64,000 nucleotides of DNA, taken from the NCBI RefSeq assembly GCF_029887935.1, contig NZ_JARXRO010000020.1, forward strand, positions 683,231 through 747,230, read 5' to 3'. Made by a program: the position numbers and the translations under genes. Shown here in pieces: positions 39,259 through 49,941 of the stretch. Numbering within the stretch: position 1 is the stretch's first letter; each line of letters begins with the position of its first letter. The notes below the pieces were generated by a model. That model had not been told where the DNA came from and ran no database searches. It saw only the letters and a list, made by a program, of their open reading frames with translations. This DNA is from Luteimonas kalidii. Its GTDB lineage: Bacteria > Pseudomonadota > Gammaproteobacteria > Xanthomonadales > Xanthomonadaceae.

Positions 39259-40436
39259 GCGCCGGTGGCCGCCCGTCATCGCTTACGCTCTCCTCCATGA
39301 CCCTGGCCGCGAATGCAGTGCTCCTGTCGATGCTGGTGCCTGCGCTCCTGGGAGCGAAGGCGGCGCCCCCGCCCGGGCCTGCACCCGTCGTCGAGACCGT
39401 CGCAGCAAGCGCGGACGATGCAGACACCGCGTCCCGGGCCACGGATGCACGCGATGTCCCACCGGCCTCCGCTGCGCGCGAGCCTGCCGATGCGACGGCC
39501 GCACCACCAGGGTCGGCCGCGTCCATCGTCGATCACGAAACCATCGTCGTGTCCGGCGCGCTTCCAGGTCCCGGCCTGTGGAAGGTGCGCAAGGACGGAC
39601 ACGTGCTGTACGTAATGGCCACGGTGTCTCCCCTGCCGAAGCGGATGGAATGGGATTCGACCGGGCTCGAATCGGTGGTCGCGCGCTCGCAGCAGGTCCT
39701 GCTGCCGCCGTCGTTCACCCTGGATGCCGGCGTGGGCATGTTCCGCGGCATGCTGCTGGTGCCGTCGCTGTTGAAGGCCCGCCGCAATCCGGACGGCGCG
39801 ACCCTTCAGCAGATGGTGTCGCCCGACCTGTACGCGCGCTGGGTGCCGCTCAAGCGACGCTACCTCGGCAACGATCGCGGCGTCGAGCAGTGGCGCCCGA
39901 TCTTCGCCGCGCAACACCTCTACGAAGCGGCGATGGACGACTCCGGGCTCAGCCGCGAGGGCGTGGTCGACAAGGCGGTCCGGCGCATGGCCCGGCGCCA
40001 TGATGTGGAACTGCGCGCGGTGAACTTCGAGCTTGAGATCGACGACCCCAAGGCCGTGATCCGCGAATTCCAGGCCACCACGCTCGCAGACACCGAGTGC
40101 TTCGAGAAGACGCTGTCGCGGATCGAGGGGGATCTCGAACTGATGCGGCAGCGGGCCAACGCCTGGGCCACCGGCGAGGTCGGCGCGCTGCGCTCGCTGT
40201 CGATCGAGAACCAGTACAGCACCTGCATCCGCGCGATGACCGAGAACGGACTGGCGCGCAGGCTCGGCATCGACGACCTGCGCGCGCGCCTGGATGCGAT
40301 GTGGCTCGCGGCTGCCGAGGAAACGCTTGCGGCCAATGCGTCGAGCCTGGCGATGCTGCCGCTGTCGCTGGTCACCGCGCCCGATGGTTACCTCGCGCGC
40401 CTGGAACAGAAGGGCTACGCGGTCGAAGCGCCCTGA
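39255..40436 (+). CDS. gumN: TraB/GumN family protein
   Basis: The 393-residue protein has a signal-type N terminus (LAANAVLLSMLVPALLGAKA). A low-complexity Ala/Pro linker follows to about residue 95. The TraB/GumN domain shows GLWKVRKDGHVLYVMATVSPLPKRMEW, SLLKARRNPDGATLQQMV and SGLSREGVVDKAVRRMARRHD. In Xanthomonas, gumN follows gumM but is not needed for xanthan; family members are thought to be metallohydrolase-like, which is unproven here. The ATG at 39255 overlaps the cupin stop; a second ATG at 39297 begins just before the hydrophobic segment. Confidence 0.85.
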   Translation: MSAGGRPSSLTLSSMTLAANAVLLSMLVPALLGAKAAPPPGPAPVVETVAASADDADTASRATDARDVPPASAAREPADATAAPPGSAASIVDHETIVVSGALPGPGLWKVRKDGHVLYVMATVSPLPKRMEWDSTGLESVVARSQQVLLPPSFTLDAGVGMFRGMLLVPSLLKARRNPDGATLQQMVSPDLYARWVPLKRRYLGNDRGVEQWRPIFAAQHLYEAAMDDSGLSREGVVDKAVRRMARRHDVELRAVNFELEIDDPKAVIREFQATTLADTECFEKTLSRIEGDLELMRQRANAWATGEVGALRSLSIENQYSTCIRAMTENGLARRLGIDDLRARLDAMWLAAAEETLAANASSLAMLPLSLVTAPDGYLARLEQKGYAVEAP

Positions 40437-40443
40437 GCGGCGC

Positions 40444-40785
40444 TCAGGCCTCGATCCGGTCGCGTCCGCCGCGCTTGGCGCGGTACAGCGCGGCATCGGC
40501 CTCCTCGATCCACTGTTCGAGGGAATCATGGCCGCCGTGCGCAGGCGCCATGCCGACGCTCGCTGTCACGCGCGCCTCCCCCAGTGCGGCGACGTCGATG
40601 CGGCGGATCTCGCGGCAGATCGCCTCGGCTACCAGCCGCGCGTCGCCCGCCGGGGTCGCGTGCAGGACGATGCCGAACTCGTCGCCGCCGTAACGCCCGG
40701 CATCGTCGCTCTCGCGCAGGCCGGCGCGGGCGGGAACCGTGGCCACCGGCGTTCGCTTCGCATCCAGTCCCTTGCGGCGGGACAT
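40444..40785 (-). pseudogene. Diguanylate cyclase (GGDEF) remnant lacking its N-terminal half
   Basis: Only 113 codons remain. They hold the inhibitory-site motif RESD, the active-site loop RYGGDEF and the end of the domain (ASVGMAPAHGG; EEADAALYRAKRGGRDRIEA). The first half of a normal 160-170 residue GGDEF domain, with the DxLTGLxNR and DxDxFKxxND regions, is absent, and so is any sensory part. Upstream on the same strand lies the end of dxs, so the missing part is not hidden in another frame. It lacks Mg- and GTP-binding elements and should be inactive as a cyclase. Residual c-di-GMP binding by the I-site is conceivable but unlikely. Confidence 0.82.
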
Positions 40786-40853
40786 CGATCACCGGGGCGG
40801 CATCGCGCGGCCGGCGTGCGGCCGATGGCGGCGTGGCGGAAGGTCCGAACGCG

Positions 40854-42764
40854 TCAGCCCGACGCGCTGCGCCGCGCGGGCTGATCGGCGTGCTGCGGCC
40901 AGCGCTGCAGGATCGCTGCGCGGATGCCCGCCGCATCGAGTCCGGCTTCGGCCAGCAGCACCTCGCGGCTGGCGTGGTGCTGGAACGCGTCCGGCAGGCC
41001 CAGCTGCAGCACCGGACGCTGGATGCCCTCGGCCTGCAGCAGTTCGAGCACACCCGAGCCGGCGCCCCCCATCACCACGTTGTCCTCGAGGGTGACAAAG
41101 CCCTCGTGGTCCTGGGCCAGTTCCAGCAGCAGTGCGCGGTCGAGCGGCTTGACGAAACGCATGTTGACCACGGTCAGCCCGAGCGCCTCGCCGACCTGTT
41201 CGGCCGCCGGCACCAGGGCGCCGAACGCGAGCAGGGCCAGGCGCGTCCCGCGCCGGCGCACCTCGGCCTTGCCGATCGGCAGCGTGTCGAGCGTCTGTCC
41301 CGGCGCGACCCCCGGGCCGCTGCCACGCGGATAGCGCACCGCGGCCGGGCCCTCGTGGCGGTAGCCGGTGCTCAGCATCTGCCGGCACTCGCGCTCGTCG
41401 GCGGGTGCCATCACCACCAGGTTCGGTACGCAGCGCAGGTAGCTCAGGTCCAGGTTGCCGGCATGGGTCGCGCCGTCCGGCCCGACCACGCCGCCGCGGT
41501 CGACCGCGAACAGCACGTCGAGCTTCTGGATCGCCACGTCGTGCACGAGCTGGTCGTAGCCGCGCTGCAGGAAGGTCGAGTAGATCGCGACCACCGGCTT
41601 GGCGCCTTCGCAGGCCATGCCGGCGGCGAGCGTGACCGCGTGCTGTTCGGCGATGGCGACATCGAAATAGCGCTCCGGATATTCCTTCGAAAAGCGCACC
41701 AGGCCCGAGCCCTCGCGCATCGCCGGCGTGATCCCGAGAAGTGCGGGATCGCTGGCGGCCATGTCGCACAGCCAGTCGCCGAACACGTCGGTGTAGGTCG
41801 GCTTCTTCGCGCCGGCCTTGGCTTCCAGGCCTTTGGTCGGATCGAACGGGGAGACAGCGTGGTAGCCGATCTGGTCGCCCTCGGCCAGTTCGTAACCCTT
41901 GCCCTTGGTGGTGATCACGTGCAGCAACTGCGGCCCCTTCAGCCCCTTGAGCGTCTTCAGCGCGCCGGCGAGTGCCTTGACGTCGTGGCCATCGATGGGG
42001 CCGGTGTAGTGGAAGCCCATTTCCTCGAACAGCGTGGACGGCACGAACATGCCCTTCCAGTGTTCTTCCCAGCGGCGCACGAAGCGCGCGGTACCGCTGT
42101 TGCGCTTGTCGCCGAGGATCTTCTTGCCGCCTTCGCGCAGCGCGTTGAGCGTCTGGCTGCTGGTCATGCGGCCGAGCATGCGGGTCAGTCCGCCGACCGC
42201 CTCGCTGATCGACATGCGGTTGTCGTTGAGGATCACCAGCAGGTCGGGCTCCGGATCCATGCCGCCGGCATGGTTCAGCGCCTCGTACGCCATGCCCGCG
42301 GTCATCGCCCCGTCGCCGATCACGGCGACCACGCGGCGGCCGTTGTCCGCGCGCGCGTTGGCGATCGCCATGCCCAGCGCGGCCGAGATCGAGGTCGAGG
42401 AATGGCCGACCCCGAAGGTGTCGTACTCGCTCTCCTCGCGCTTGGGGAACGGCGCGACGCCGCCTTCCTGCTTGACTGTGTGGATCGCGTCGCGGCGGCC
42501 GGTGAGGATCTTGTGCGGATAGGTCTGGTGGCCGACGTCCCAGACGATGCGGTCTTCGGGCGTGTCGTAGATCCAGTGCAGCACCGTGGTCAGCTCGACC
42601 ACGCCAAGCCCGGCACCGAAATGACCGCCGGAGCGGCCGACGGATTCGATCAGGTAGCCGCGCAGCTCTTCGGCGATGGCGGGCAGTTCGGTCTCGTCGA
42701 ACTGGCGCAGTTCGGCCGGGCTGCCGATGCGCGCGAGGCGCGGGTAGCGGGTGGAATCGATCAT
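40854..42764 (-). CDS. dxs: 1-Deoxy-D-xylulose-5-phosphate synthase
   Basis: The 636-residue thiamine-diphosphate enzyme condenses pyruvate and glyceraldehyde 3-phosphate in the first step of the MEP isoprenoid pathway. ThDP motif [20 protein letters not shown]...LNDN lies near residues 150-185. The N-terminal [14 protein letters not shown] region appears as [19 protein letters not shown]. The pyrimidine-domain GPDGATHAG and the C-terminal transketolase-like domain are intact. The start [13 protein letters not shown] has the usual length. The GGDEF remnant follows it on the same strand 68 bases downstream. Confidence 0.97.
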   Translation of the reverse strand: MIDSTRYPRLARIGSPAELRQFDETELPAIAEELRGYLIESVGRSGGHFGAGLGVVELTTVLHWIYDTPEDRIVWDVGHQTYPHKILTGRRDAIHTVKQEGGVAPFPKREESEYDTFGVGHSSTSISAALGMAIANARADNGRRVVAVIGDGAMTAGMAYEALNHAGGMDPEPDLLVILNDNRMSISEAVGGLTRMLGRMTSSQTLNALREGGKKILGDKRNSGTARFVRRWEEHWKGMFVPSTLFEEMGFHYTGPIDGHDVKALAGALKTLKGLKGPQLLHVITTKGKGYELAEGDQIGYHAVSPFDPTKGLEAKAGAKKPTYTDVFGDWLCDMAASDPALLGITPAMREGSGLVRFSKEYPERYFDVAIAEQHAVTLAAGMACEGAKPVVAIYSTFLQRGYDQLVHDVAIQKLDVLFAVDRGGVVGPDGATHAGNLDLSYLRCVPNLVVMAPADERECRQMLSTGYRHEGPAAVRYPRGSGPGVAPGQTLDTLPIGKAEVRRRGTRLALLAFGALVPAAEQVGEALGLTVVNMRFVKPLDRALLLELAQDHEGFVTLEDNVVMGGAGSGVLELLQAEGIQRPVLQLGLPDAFQHHASREVLLAEAGLDAAGIRAAILQRWPQHADQPARRSASG

Positions 42765-42814
42765 CCGCGCATTGTAGATCCTGTCCCCGGACGCCGCCGT
42801 GCAGGGACCGCCCG

Positions 42815-43933
42815 TCAGCGCCCGCGCAGCCGCCCCAGCAGGCCCCCGCTGCGCGGCGCGGTGGCGGGCTCGGACGGCTGCTCGGGCACCGGTTCGGCGA
42901 CGCCCGTGGCCAGGTTGGCGTTCACGAAGTCGACGATGTCCTCGAGCGCGATCCCGCTGGCGGCCGCGACATCCTGCAGTTTCGCCGGGCCCTTCATCAT
43001 CGCGGTGGCGATGCGGAAATGGCGCGGGAACTCGCGTTCGGTCTGGGGCCAGCGGTTGAGCTGGTAGCGGGCGTCGGGATCGTGGCCGGGCAGCAGCGCG
43101 CCCTTGCCGCTGACCAGTGCGCCCAGCCAGATCAACCGCGCGAGCGGCTGCGGTGCGCCGGCGACGGTCGTTTCCTGGTCCCAGGTGGCGTCGTCGACCG
43201 GTTCCAGGTCCTCGCGTGCCACCTCGCCCTCGAAATACTGGGCCAGCGGCTTGAGCGCCGAGGGGCCGTGATAGGCCGGGATGTCGGCGTCGACCAGCAG
43301 GGTCGGTCCGCTGGGACGCCGGTAGCGCAGGCGGCCGCGCAGCTGTCCGCTGGTGAGCCAGCCGAGCAGGGTGGCCGGCGCGGACGGCGACGCCGCGGGC
43401 GGTACCGGAGCAGCCGGAGCCATGTCGGGCGCAGGCGCGGGGGGCGCTGCCGTCGCCGGCGTGGGTTCGGCGGGAAGGGGCGCCGGAGCCACGGACGCAG
43501 GCGGCGGCGCGGCATGCGCTGCGGGCATCGGCACGGCAGGTGCGGCCTCCGCGAGCCTGACCTCGGGGGCTGGCGCGTCGACCGCGGGCGCGTGGTCGGC
43601 TTCGGGCGCGATGGTTGCGGGGGCGCCAGTTGCGCCACCGATCTCGCGCAGCAGCTCGGCGAGCGAGTCCACGCTGAACGGGCGGCCGAGCCGGAAGTCG
43701 GTCTGGGTCCGCATGGCGGAGGTCAGCCCCACCACGCGCTTGCCCGAGGCGTGCAGGCGCAGCCAGCTCATCGGACCGTACATGCTGTCCATGTCGACCA
43801 CGATGTGGTCGGCCTGGGTTTCGGGGAGCAGTTGCCAGGTTCCCGCAAGGCGCTGGTTGGCTTCCAGGAAGGCCGCCTTGAGCGCGGCTTCGGTGGCCGG
43901 ATCCATCCCGGCCAGGCCGATGGTCAGGGACAT
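42815..43933 (-). CDS. Conserved hypothetical two-domain protein with Ala/Pro-rich linker
   Basis: The 372-residue protein does not match a family I can name. An N-terminal domain of about 100 residues ([51 protein letters not shown]) has a receiver-like alternation without clear phosphorylation residues. Residues about 105-200 are a low-complexity Ala/Pro linker. A C-terminal domain follows ([57 protein letters not shown]). The last part resembles a helical fold with a helix-turn-helix-like [20 protein letters not shown]. It stands alone between dxs and the HNH gene, same strand. It could be a signalling adaptor; this is a guess from layout. Confidence 0.75.
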   Translation of the reverse strand: MSLTIGLAGMDPATEAALKAAFLEANQRLAGTWQLLPETQADHIVVDMDSMYGPMSWLRLHASGKRVVGLTSAMRTQTDFRLGRPFSVDSLAELLREIGGATGAPATIAPEADHAPAVDAPAPEVRLAEAAPAVPMPAAHAAPPPASVAPAPLPAEPTPATAAPPAPAPDMAPAAPVPPAASPSAPATLLGWLTSGQLRGRLRYRRPSGPTLLVDADIPAYHGPSALKPLAQYFEGEVAREDLEPVDDATWDQETTVAGAPQPLARLIWLGALVSGKGALLPGHDPDARYQLNRWPQTEREFPRHFRIATAMMKGPAKLQDVAAASGIALEDIVDFVNANLATGVAEPVPEQPSEPATAPRSGGLLGRLRGR

Positions 43934-44009
43934 TGCGCGGGTTCGCTGGGAAAGGTGGGGCGAGTGTAAACCAGCGACCGCACCCTGGCGCGGTCGTCCT
44001 CGGCCGGAT

Positions 44010-44699
44010 TCAAGCGTGCGAGCGGGGATTGCGCTTGGGCAGGTGCGAACGCAGGAATGCCATCTGGTCGGCGAGGATGTTGCGGTTGCTCAGGATCAGG
44101 TGCTCGATCCAGCTCGGCCGGTAGGGAATGGCGAGCAGCGGCATCGACGCCTGCTGCGGCGTGCGGCCGCCCTTGCGCGAATTGCAGTGGAAGCAGGCGC
44201 AGACCACGTTCTCCCAGGTGTCGCGGCCGCCGCGCGACAGTGGCACCACGTGGTCGCGGGTGAGGAGCTGGCGGCTGAAGTGCTTGCCGCAGTACATGCA
44301 CAGCGACTGGTCGCGCGCGAACAGCGCGGCATTGGTCAGCGCGGGCGTGGGGTCCAGCGCCTGCGGGCGCACGTGGCCACGGGCGGCGATGATCGGATGC
44401 AGGTCGAGCAGGCTGCGCTCGCCGGTGTCGCGACAGGTGCCGCCGCGAATGTGCAGGCAGGGATCGCCGAGCGTCCACGCGACCGCTTCGCGCGCATAGA
44501 GGCAGGCCGCATCCTGCCAGCTGATCCAGTTCAGGGCACGTCCGTGGGCGTCGAGCGAGAGCAGGCGTACCGCGTCCAGGCGCGGCGGCAGCGATCCGGG
44601 CAGGGAAACGTCGGCGGAGCAGGGACCGTCCGGAATCATCCGGATTCCGGCGGGGATCACGCGACGCTGCACTCTGTCAGGCCCCATCGTCGCGAGCAT
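44010..44699 (-). CDS. HNH endonuclease
   Basis: The product of about 229 residues has a C-terminal HNH domain: zinc ligands in CMYC and CFHC, catalytic His in LTRDHVVPLSRGG, Asn in WENVV. An N-terminal half of unknown role precedes it (RLLSLDAHGRALNWISWQDAACLYARE). Such stand-alone HNH proteins are common in Xanthomonadaceae and are not tied to an evident mobile element here. The start is uncertain: ATGs at 44741, 44699 and 44687 are all open and none has a strong ribosome binding site. Confidence 0.85.
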   Translation of the reverse strand: MLATMGPDRVQRRVIPAGIRMIPDGPCSADVSLPGSLPPRLDAVRLLSLDAHGRALNWISWQDAACLYAREAVAWTLGDPCLHIRGGTCRDTGERSLLDLHPIIAARGHVRPQALDPTPALTNAALFARDQSLCMYCGKHFSRQLLTRDHVVPLSRGGRDTWENVVCACFHCNSRKGGRTPQQASMPLLAIPYRPSWIEHLILSNRNILADQMAFLRSHLPKRNPRSHA

Positions 44700-44856
44700 A
44701 CGCCGATTCGATGACGCTTGCGCGACCCCGGCGTGCCGCACCTGGCGCTCATCGGTGGGCGTCGCGGTCGATGCGGTAACGGCCTCGCCGACGACCGCCC
44801 TCCGCGCCGCTTTTCGAAGGTCGTGCCCGCCATCGCCGCGTCGGTGGGAGGATCCC

Positions 44857-46647
44857 TCAGGCGTCGAACGCGGCCTCGTCCAGCGCCAGCAGGGGTGCCG
44901 GACCGCTGTCGATGGCGGCCTTGTGCGCGAGCGTGCGCGGCAGGATGCGGGCGAAGTAGAAACGGGCGGTCTCGCGCTTGGCGTCCTTGAACGCCTGCGG
45001 CTGCGATGACGTCTCGGCAGCGGCCACGCTGCGCGCCCACCAGTACGCCAGCGCGACGTAGCCGGAGTAGAACAAATAGTCGTAGGCGGCCGCGCCGATC
45101 TCCTCGGGGTCGCCCGTCGCGCGCCTGCCGATCGACATCGTCAGCGCCTGCCATTCGTCCGCCTTCTCGCGCAGCGGCGACACGAATTCCGCCAGCGCCG
45201 CGTCGTCGGCATGGGCGCCGCAGAATGCCTGGATCAGGCCCAGGAACACCTTCAGGCCCGCGCCCTGCAGCTGCATGGTCTTGCGCCCCATCAGGTCCAG
45301 CGCCTGGATGCCGGTGGTGCCCTCGTACAGCGTGGTGATTCGGGCGTCGCGCGCCAACTGCTCCATGCCGTGCTCGGCGATATAGCCATGGCCGCCGAAG
45401 CACTGCAGCGCGTGGTAGGTGCACTCCACGCCCCATTCGGTGAGGCAGGCCTTGACGATCGGAGTGAGGAAGCCGAGCAGGTCGTCGGCCTGCTTGCGCT
45501 CGGCGTCGTCGGCGCCGCGGGTGGCGATGTCGACCTGTAGCCCGGCGTGGTACGACAACGCGCGCCCGCCTTCGATCAGCGCCTTGCAGGTGAGCAGCAT
45601 GCGACGCACGTCGGGCTGCACGATGATCGGGTCGGCCGGCTTGCCCGGGAACTTCGCGCCCGACAGCGCGCGCGACTGCAGCCGCTCGCGCGAATAGCGC
45701 AGCGCATTCTGGTACGCACGCTCGGACAGTCCCAGCCCCTGCATGCCGACGCCGATGCGCGCGGTATTCATCATGGTGAACATCGCCGCCAGGCCCTTGT
45801 GCGGCTGGCCGATCAGCCAGCCCTGGGCGCCATCGAAGTTCATCACGCAGGTCGCCGAGGCATGGATGCCCATCTTGTGCTCCACCGCGCCGCAGCGCAG
45901 CGCGTTGCGCGCGCCCTGGGTGCCGTCGCGCGCCACCTGGAACTTCGGCACGATGAACAGCGAGATGCCCTTGCTGCCCGCGGGCGCATCCGGCAACCGT
46001 GCAAGCACCAGGTGCACGATGTTGGGGGTGAGGTCGTGCTCGCCGGCGGTGATGAAGATCTTGGTGCCGGTGATCGAATGGGTACCGTCGTCGTTCGGCT
46101 CGGCGCGGGTCTTCAGCAGTCCGAGGTCGGTGCCGCAATGCGGTTCGGTCAGGCACATGGTGCCGGTCCATTCGCCCGACACCAGCCGGGTGAGGAACAC
46201 CTCGCGCTGCCACTCCTCGCCGTGATGCAGCAGCGCGCTCGCCGCGCCGTGCGAGAGCAGCGGGAAGTTGCCCCAGGCCAGGTTGGCCGCGTCGATCATC
46301 TCTTCCAGCGGCATGCCCAGCACGTGCGGCAGGCCCATGCCGCCGTATTCCGCCGGAGCGGCCAGCCCGCCCCAGCCGCCCTGCGCGAACTGGGTGTAGG
46401 CGTCGCGGAAACCGGGAGCGGTGGTCACGCTGCCGTCGGACGGATCGAAGCGCACGCCGTGTTCGTCGCCGATACGGTTCAGCGGAGCGAGGATCGTGCC
46501 GCAGAAGCGGGCGGATTCGTCGAGGACGGCGTCGACCGTATCGCGGCTGGCATCGTCGAAGCCGAGCCGGCGGAAGGCGGACGCGACGTCGAGCAGGTCG
46601 AAGAGCGCGAAGCGGATGTCGCGCAGCGGTGCGGAATATCGGCTCAT
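44857..46647 (-). CDS. Acyl-CoA dehydrogenase (DmdC/long-chain type)
   Basis: The 596-residue FAD enzyme introduces an alpha-beta double bond in acyl-CoA. It shows the N-terminal ACAD domain, FAD/substrate loop MCLTEPHCGTDLGLL, KIFITAGEHD, and the catalytic base region LYEGTTGIQALDLMGRK. A C-terminal extension typical of the 590-600 residue class follows, which includes 3-methylmercaptopropionyl-CoA dehydrogenase (DmdC). Substrate cannot be deduced. It is followed by no obvious beta-oxidation partner here. The lipoprotein gene lies 37 bases upstream on the same strand. Confidence 0.93.
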   Translation of the reverse strand: MSRYSAPLRDIRFALFDLLDVASAFRRLGFDDASRDTVDAVLDESARFCGTILAPLNRIGDEHGVRFDPSDGSVTTAPGFRDAYTQFAQGGWGGLAAPAEYGGMGLPHVLGMPLEEMIDAANLAWGNFPLLSHGAASALLHHGEEWQREVFLTRLVSGEWTGTMCLTEPHCGTDLGLLKTRAEPNDDGTHSITGTKIFITAGEHDLTPNIVHLVLARLPDAPAGSKGISLFIVPKFQVARDGTQGARNALRCGAVEHKMGIHASATCVMNFDGAQGWLIGQPHKGLAAMFTMMNTARIGVGMQGLGLSERAYQNALRYSRERLQSRALSGAKFPGKPADPIIVQPDVRRMLLTCKALIEGGRALSYHAGLQVDIATRGADDAERKQADDLLGFLTPIVKACLTEWGVECTYHALQCFGGHGYIAEHGMEQLARDARITTLYEGTTGIQALDLMGRKTMQLQGAGLKVFLGLIQAFCGAHADDAALAEFVSPLREKADEWQALTMSIGRRATGDPEEIGAAAYDYLFYSGYVALAYWWARSVAAAETSSQPQAFKDAKRETARFYFARILPRTLAHKAAIDSGPAPLLALDEAAFDA

Positions 46648-46684
46648 GGGCGCTCGCCGGCGGGAAACGTCGGGTGGGGTGGGC

Positions 46685-47176
46685 TCAGCGCAGGACGCCG
46701 GGCAGGCCCGGCACCGGACTCAGCCGGCTGTCGCGCTCGATCTCGTAGTCGCGCACCTTGCCGCGGTCGGCAGGTGCGGCGTCGATCGTGCCCTCGAGGC
46801 GGTAGGCGATGCCGCCGCCATCCGCCAGCCGGCCGGCGAGCAGCAGGCGCGCGTTCGCCGACGGGTCGAAGGCGACGGTCACCACGTCCGCCGATTCCGG
46901 GCCGATGGTCAGGTCCGGCTGCGCGACCAGCGTGCCGGCGGCTTCCTCGCCGACCCGAAGCGCAAGCGACACGCGCTCGAACCGCATCGGAATGCTGCTG
47001 TAGTTCTGCAGGCGCAGTTCGATCGACCAGCGGCCGTCGGCCTGCACGGTGAGCTGCTGCAGGCTCGCGGCGGGTTCGGACACCCGCCGTGGAATCCCGC
47101 CGGTGGAGCAGCCGGCCAGGAAGGCCAGCAGCACGATCGCCGGCAGCACTGCCGGAATCCGCCATCCACGCTTCAT
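46685..47176 (-). CDS. Small lipoprotein, possible LEA2/WHy-like domain
   Basis: The 163-residue protein has a lipoprotein signal (VLLAFLAGC, Cys23). A beta-rich domain follows (SIELRLQNYSSIPMRFERVSLAL; TIGPESADVVTVAFDPSANA) that resembles LEA type 2/WHy folds, seen in many bacterial stress lipoproteins. The resemblance is by eye only. The ATG at 47176 (MKRGWRIP) is chosen over 47200 because of the GGAG five bases before it. It may be co-transcribed with the acyl-CoA dehydrogenase gene. Confidence 0.75.
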   Translation of the reverse strand: MKRGWRIPAVLPAIVLLAFLAGCSTGGIPRRVSEPAASLQQLTVQADGRWSIELRLQNYSSIPMRFERVSLALRVGEEAAGTLVAQPDLTIGPESADVVTVAFDPSANARLLLAGRLADGGGIAYRLEGTIDAAPADRGKVRDYEIERDSRLSPVPGLPGVLR

Positions 47177-47382
47177 CTCGACTCCACGCATCGTCAGCAT
47201 CGCCGCAGGATACTACGACGTACGGTGGTGCCGGCCGAGCGCAGCGCCACGATCCGGCGGGTGACGGAGCCTCGCCGGAACGACGCCGCATCCGCTGCTC
47301 CCGGGCTGCAGCCCCTTGCTTGCCGCGCATCGTGCGCGTCCGTATCATGGCGGGCTCGCACGGCCCAGCGCCGCTGCGCACC

Positions 47383-47458
47383 GGCCGGGTAGCTCAGTTG
47401 GTAGAGCAGGGGATTGAAAATCCCCGTGTCGGGGGTTCGATTCCCTCCCCGGCCACCA
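47383..47458 (+). tRNA. tRNA-Phe (anticodon GAA)
   Basis: This 76-nt cloverleaf has encoded CCA. The acceptor stem is GGCCGGG/CCCGGCC and the D arm includes TAGCTCAGTTGGTAGAGC. The anticodon stem is GGGGA/TCCCC around TTGAAAA. The T arm is GGGGGTTCGATTCCCTC. A TATCAT-like -10 is visible at 47343-47348. Confidence 0.97.
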
Positions 47459-47708
47459 CGTCGCAGTTCCTGCGCACGTGGGGCCAGACGCGATCCTGCG
47501 CCTGCTGCCCGCCATCACCTCATGCCGAAGATGCCCGTCCGGTGCCTGCCTGGCGGTGTTCCGGGTCCGCGTTGCGCCGTTGCGGCCAGACCAAAGTCCC
47601 AGCCGGCGCCCGAACCGCCTATGCGATAATTGCTGCGTTGCGGCAGCGTCCACGCCGCCTGCGCCGGGCCTGCGGGCCCGTCCGTACGCCCGAAACGAGG
47701 AGTCATCC
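47459..47708 (+). promoter_or_regulatory. gltA upstream region
   Basis: These 250 bp lie between tRNA-Phe and gltA and hold no gene. GATAAT at 47625-47630 is the best -10 candidate, about 80 bases before the gltA GTG. I see no clear -35 and no obvious terminator for the tRNA. Confidence 0.4.
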
Positions 47709-48992
<1,284 letters not shown>

Positions 48993-49015
48993 GCGCACTC
49001 CGCCGCTGGCCGCAG

Positions 49016-49038
49016 AACGCCCCGCCCTGCGGGGCGTT
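49016..49038. terminator. Bidirectional hairpin between gltA and the convergent unknown gene
   Basis: AACGCCCC and GGGGCGTT pair around gccctgc, 24 bases after the gltA stop. There is no T tract on either side, so termination strength is uncertain. Confidence 0.6.
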
Positions 49039-49076
49039 CGCGTATCCGGGGCGTCGCAGGACGGGTGGCGCTGCGC

Positions 49077-49730
49077 TCAGCGCGCGGCGTCCGCCACGTA
49101 GCCTGCGATGTCCTCGTCCACGAGCAGCTGACGCAGCTGCGTGGCGGATGCGCGCCGCATCGGCTTTTCGTCCACGCCCGACAGCGGCGCCTGGCGCAGT
49201 GCGACGTCCGGCAGGACGGTGAGTTCGAAGGCCAGGTCCTCGGCGGCGAACAGCCAGACCGGGAATTCGGCTTCGCGCAGGCGGTCGAGCCGCAGCCGGC
49301 GGCTGCGCGGCTCCGCAGGAATGCCGGACTCTTCGAGGAACCGCGCCACCGCGTCGGCGTCGTCGCTATAGAGCTGGAGCGACACCGGAGTGCGCGCATC
49401 CGCGGTGCCGTCCAGCACCGGGCCGACCAGGCGCGGGTCGAAGCGGGAGAAGAACTCGAGGGCGCGCAGCGCCGCCTCGCGACGGGTGCGGAGCTCGCGT
49501 GCGTGGCGATCGCCGACGAACAGGCGCTGGTATTCGCGCAGCGCGTCCTCGATCTCGCGATTGCGGGGCAGCGAGGCATCGTCGTGGATGCCCAGCCGCT
49601 CGGCCGCCTTGCGCTTGGCCTGCTGGAAATCGCGGATGCCGCCTTCGGCCATCAGCCTCGCGGCCTCGTGGGCCAGCCGGTGGCGACGTTCGCGGGTGCG
49701 CGTTTGCGCGTGCTGTCGGGCGCGGTGCAT
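49077..49730 (-). CDS. Conserved hypothetical protein
   Basis: The 217-residue soluble protein starts with a basic helix (MHRARQHAQTRTRERRHRLA). HEAARLMAEGGIRDFQQAKRKAAERLG follows, then a mixed alpha/beta part (VSLQLYSDDADAVARFLEES; AFELTVLPDVALRQAPLSGVD). Similar proteins are widespread in gammaproteobacteria and some are mislabelled as a cell-wall ligase, which this is not by length or motif. The ATG at 49730 has GGGGG 7 bases before it. Function unknown. Confidence 0.78.
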   Translation of the reverse strand: MHRARQHAQTRTRERRHRLAHEAARLMAEGGIRDFQQAKRKAAERLGIHDDASLPRNREIEDALREYQRLFVGDRHARELRTRREAALRALEFFSRFDPRLVGPVLDGTADARTPVSLQLYSDDADAVARFLEESGIPAEPRSRRLRLDRLREAEFPVWLFAAEDLAFELTVLPDVALRQAPLSGVDEKPMRRASATQLRQLLVDEDIAGYVADAAR

Positions 49731-49941
49731 CACGATCCCCCCGGAACGGCGTCGCTGCGACTGTACCCGATGGGTCGGGCAGGTCAACGTGGCGCCTGTC
49801 GGCGGTCAGCGCAGGATCAGGACCCCGGCCACCACCTGCGCAGCGCCCAACGCAGAGTCCGCGCGATCCCGGGTCACGCGAACTCCGGTGCGCCGGGATG
49901 AAGCCGGGGCTGTGGTCGACTCCGGCGCTCGCAGGTCTGGC

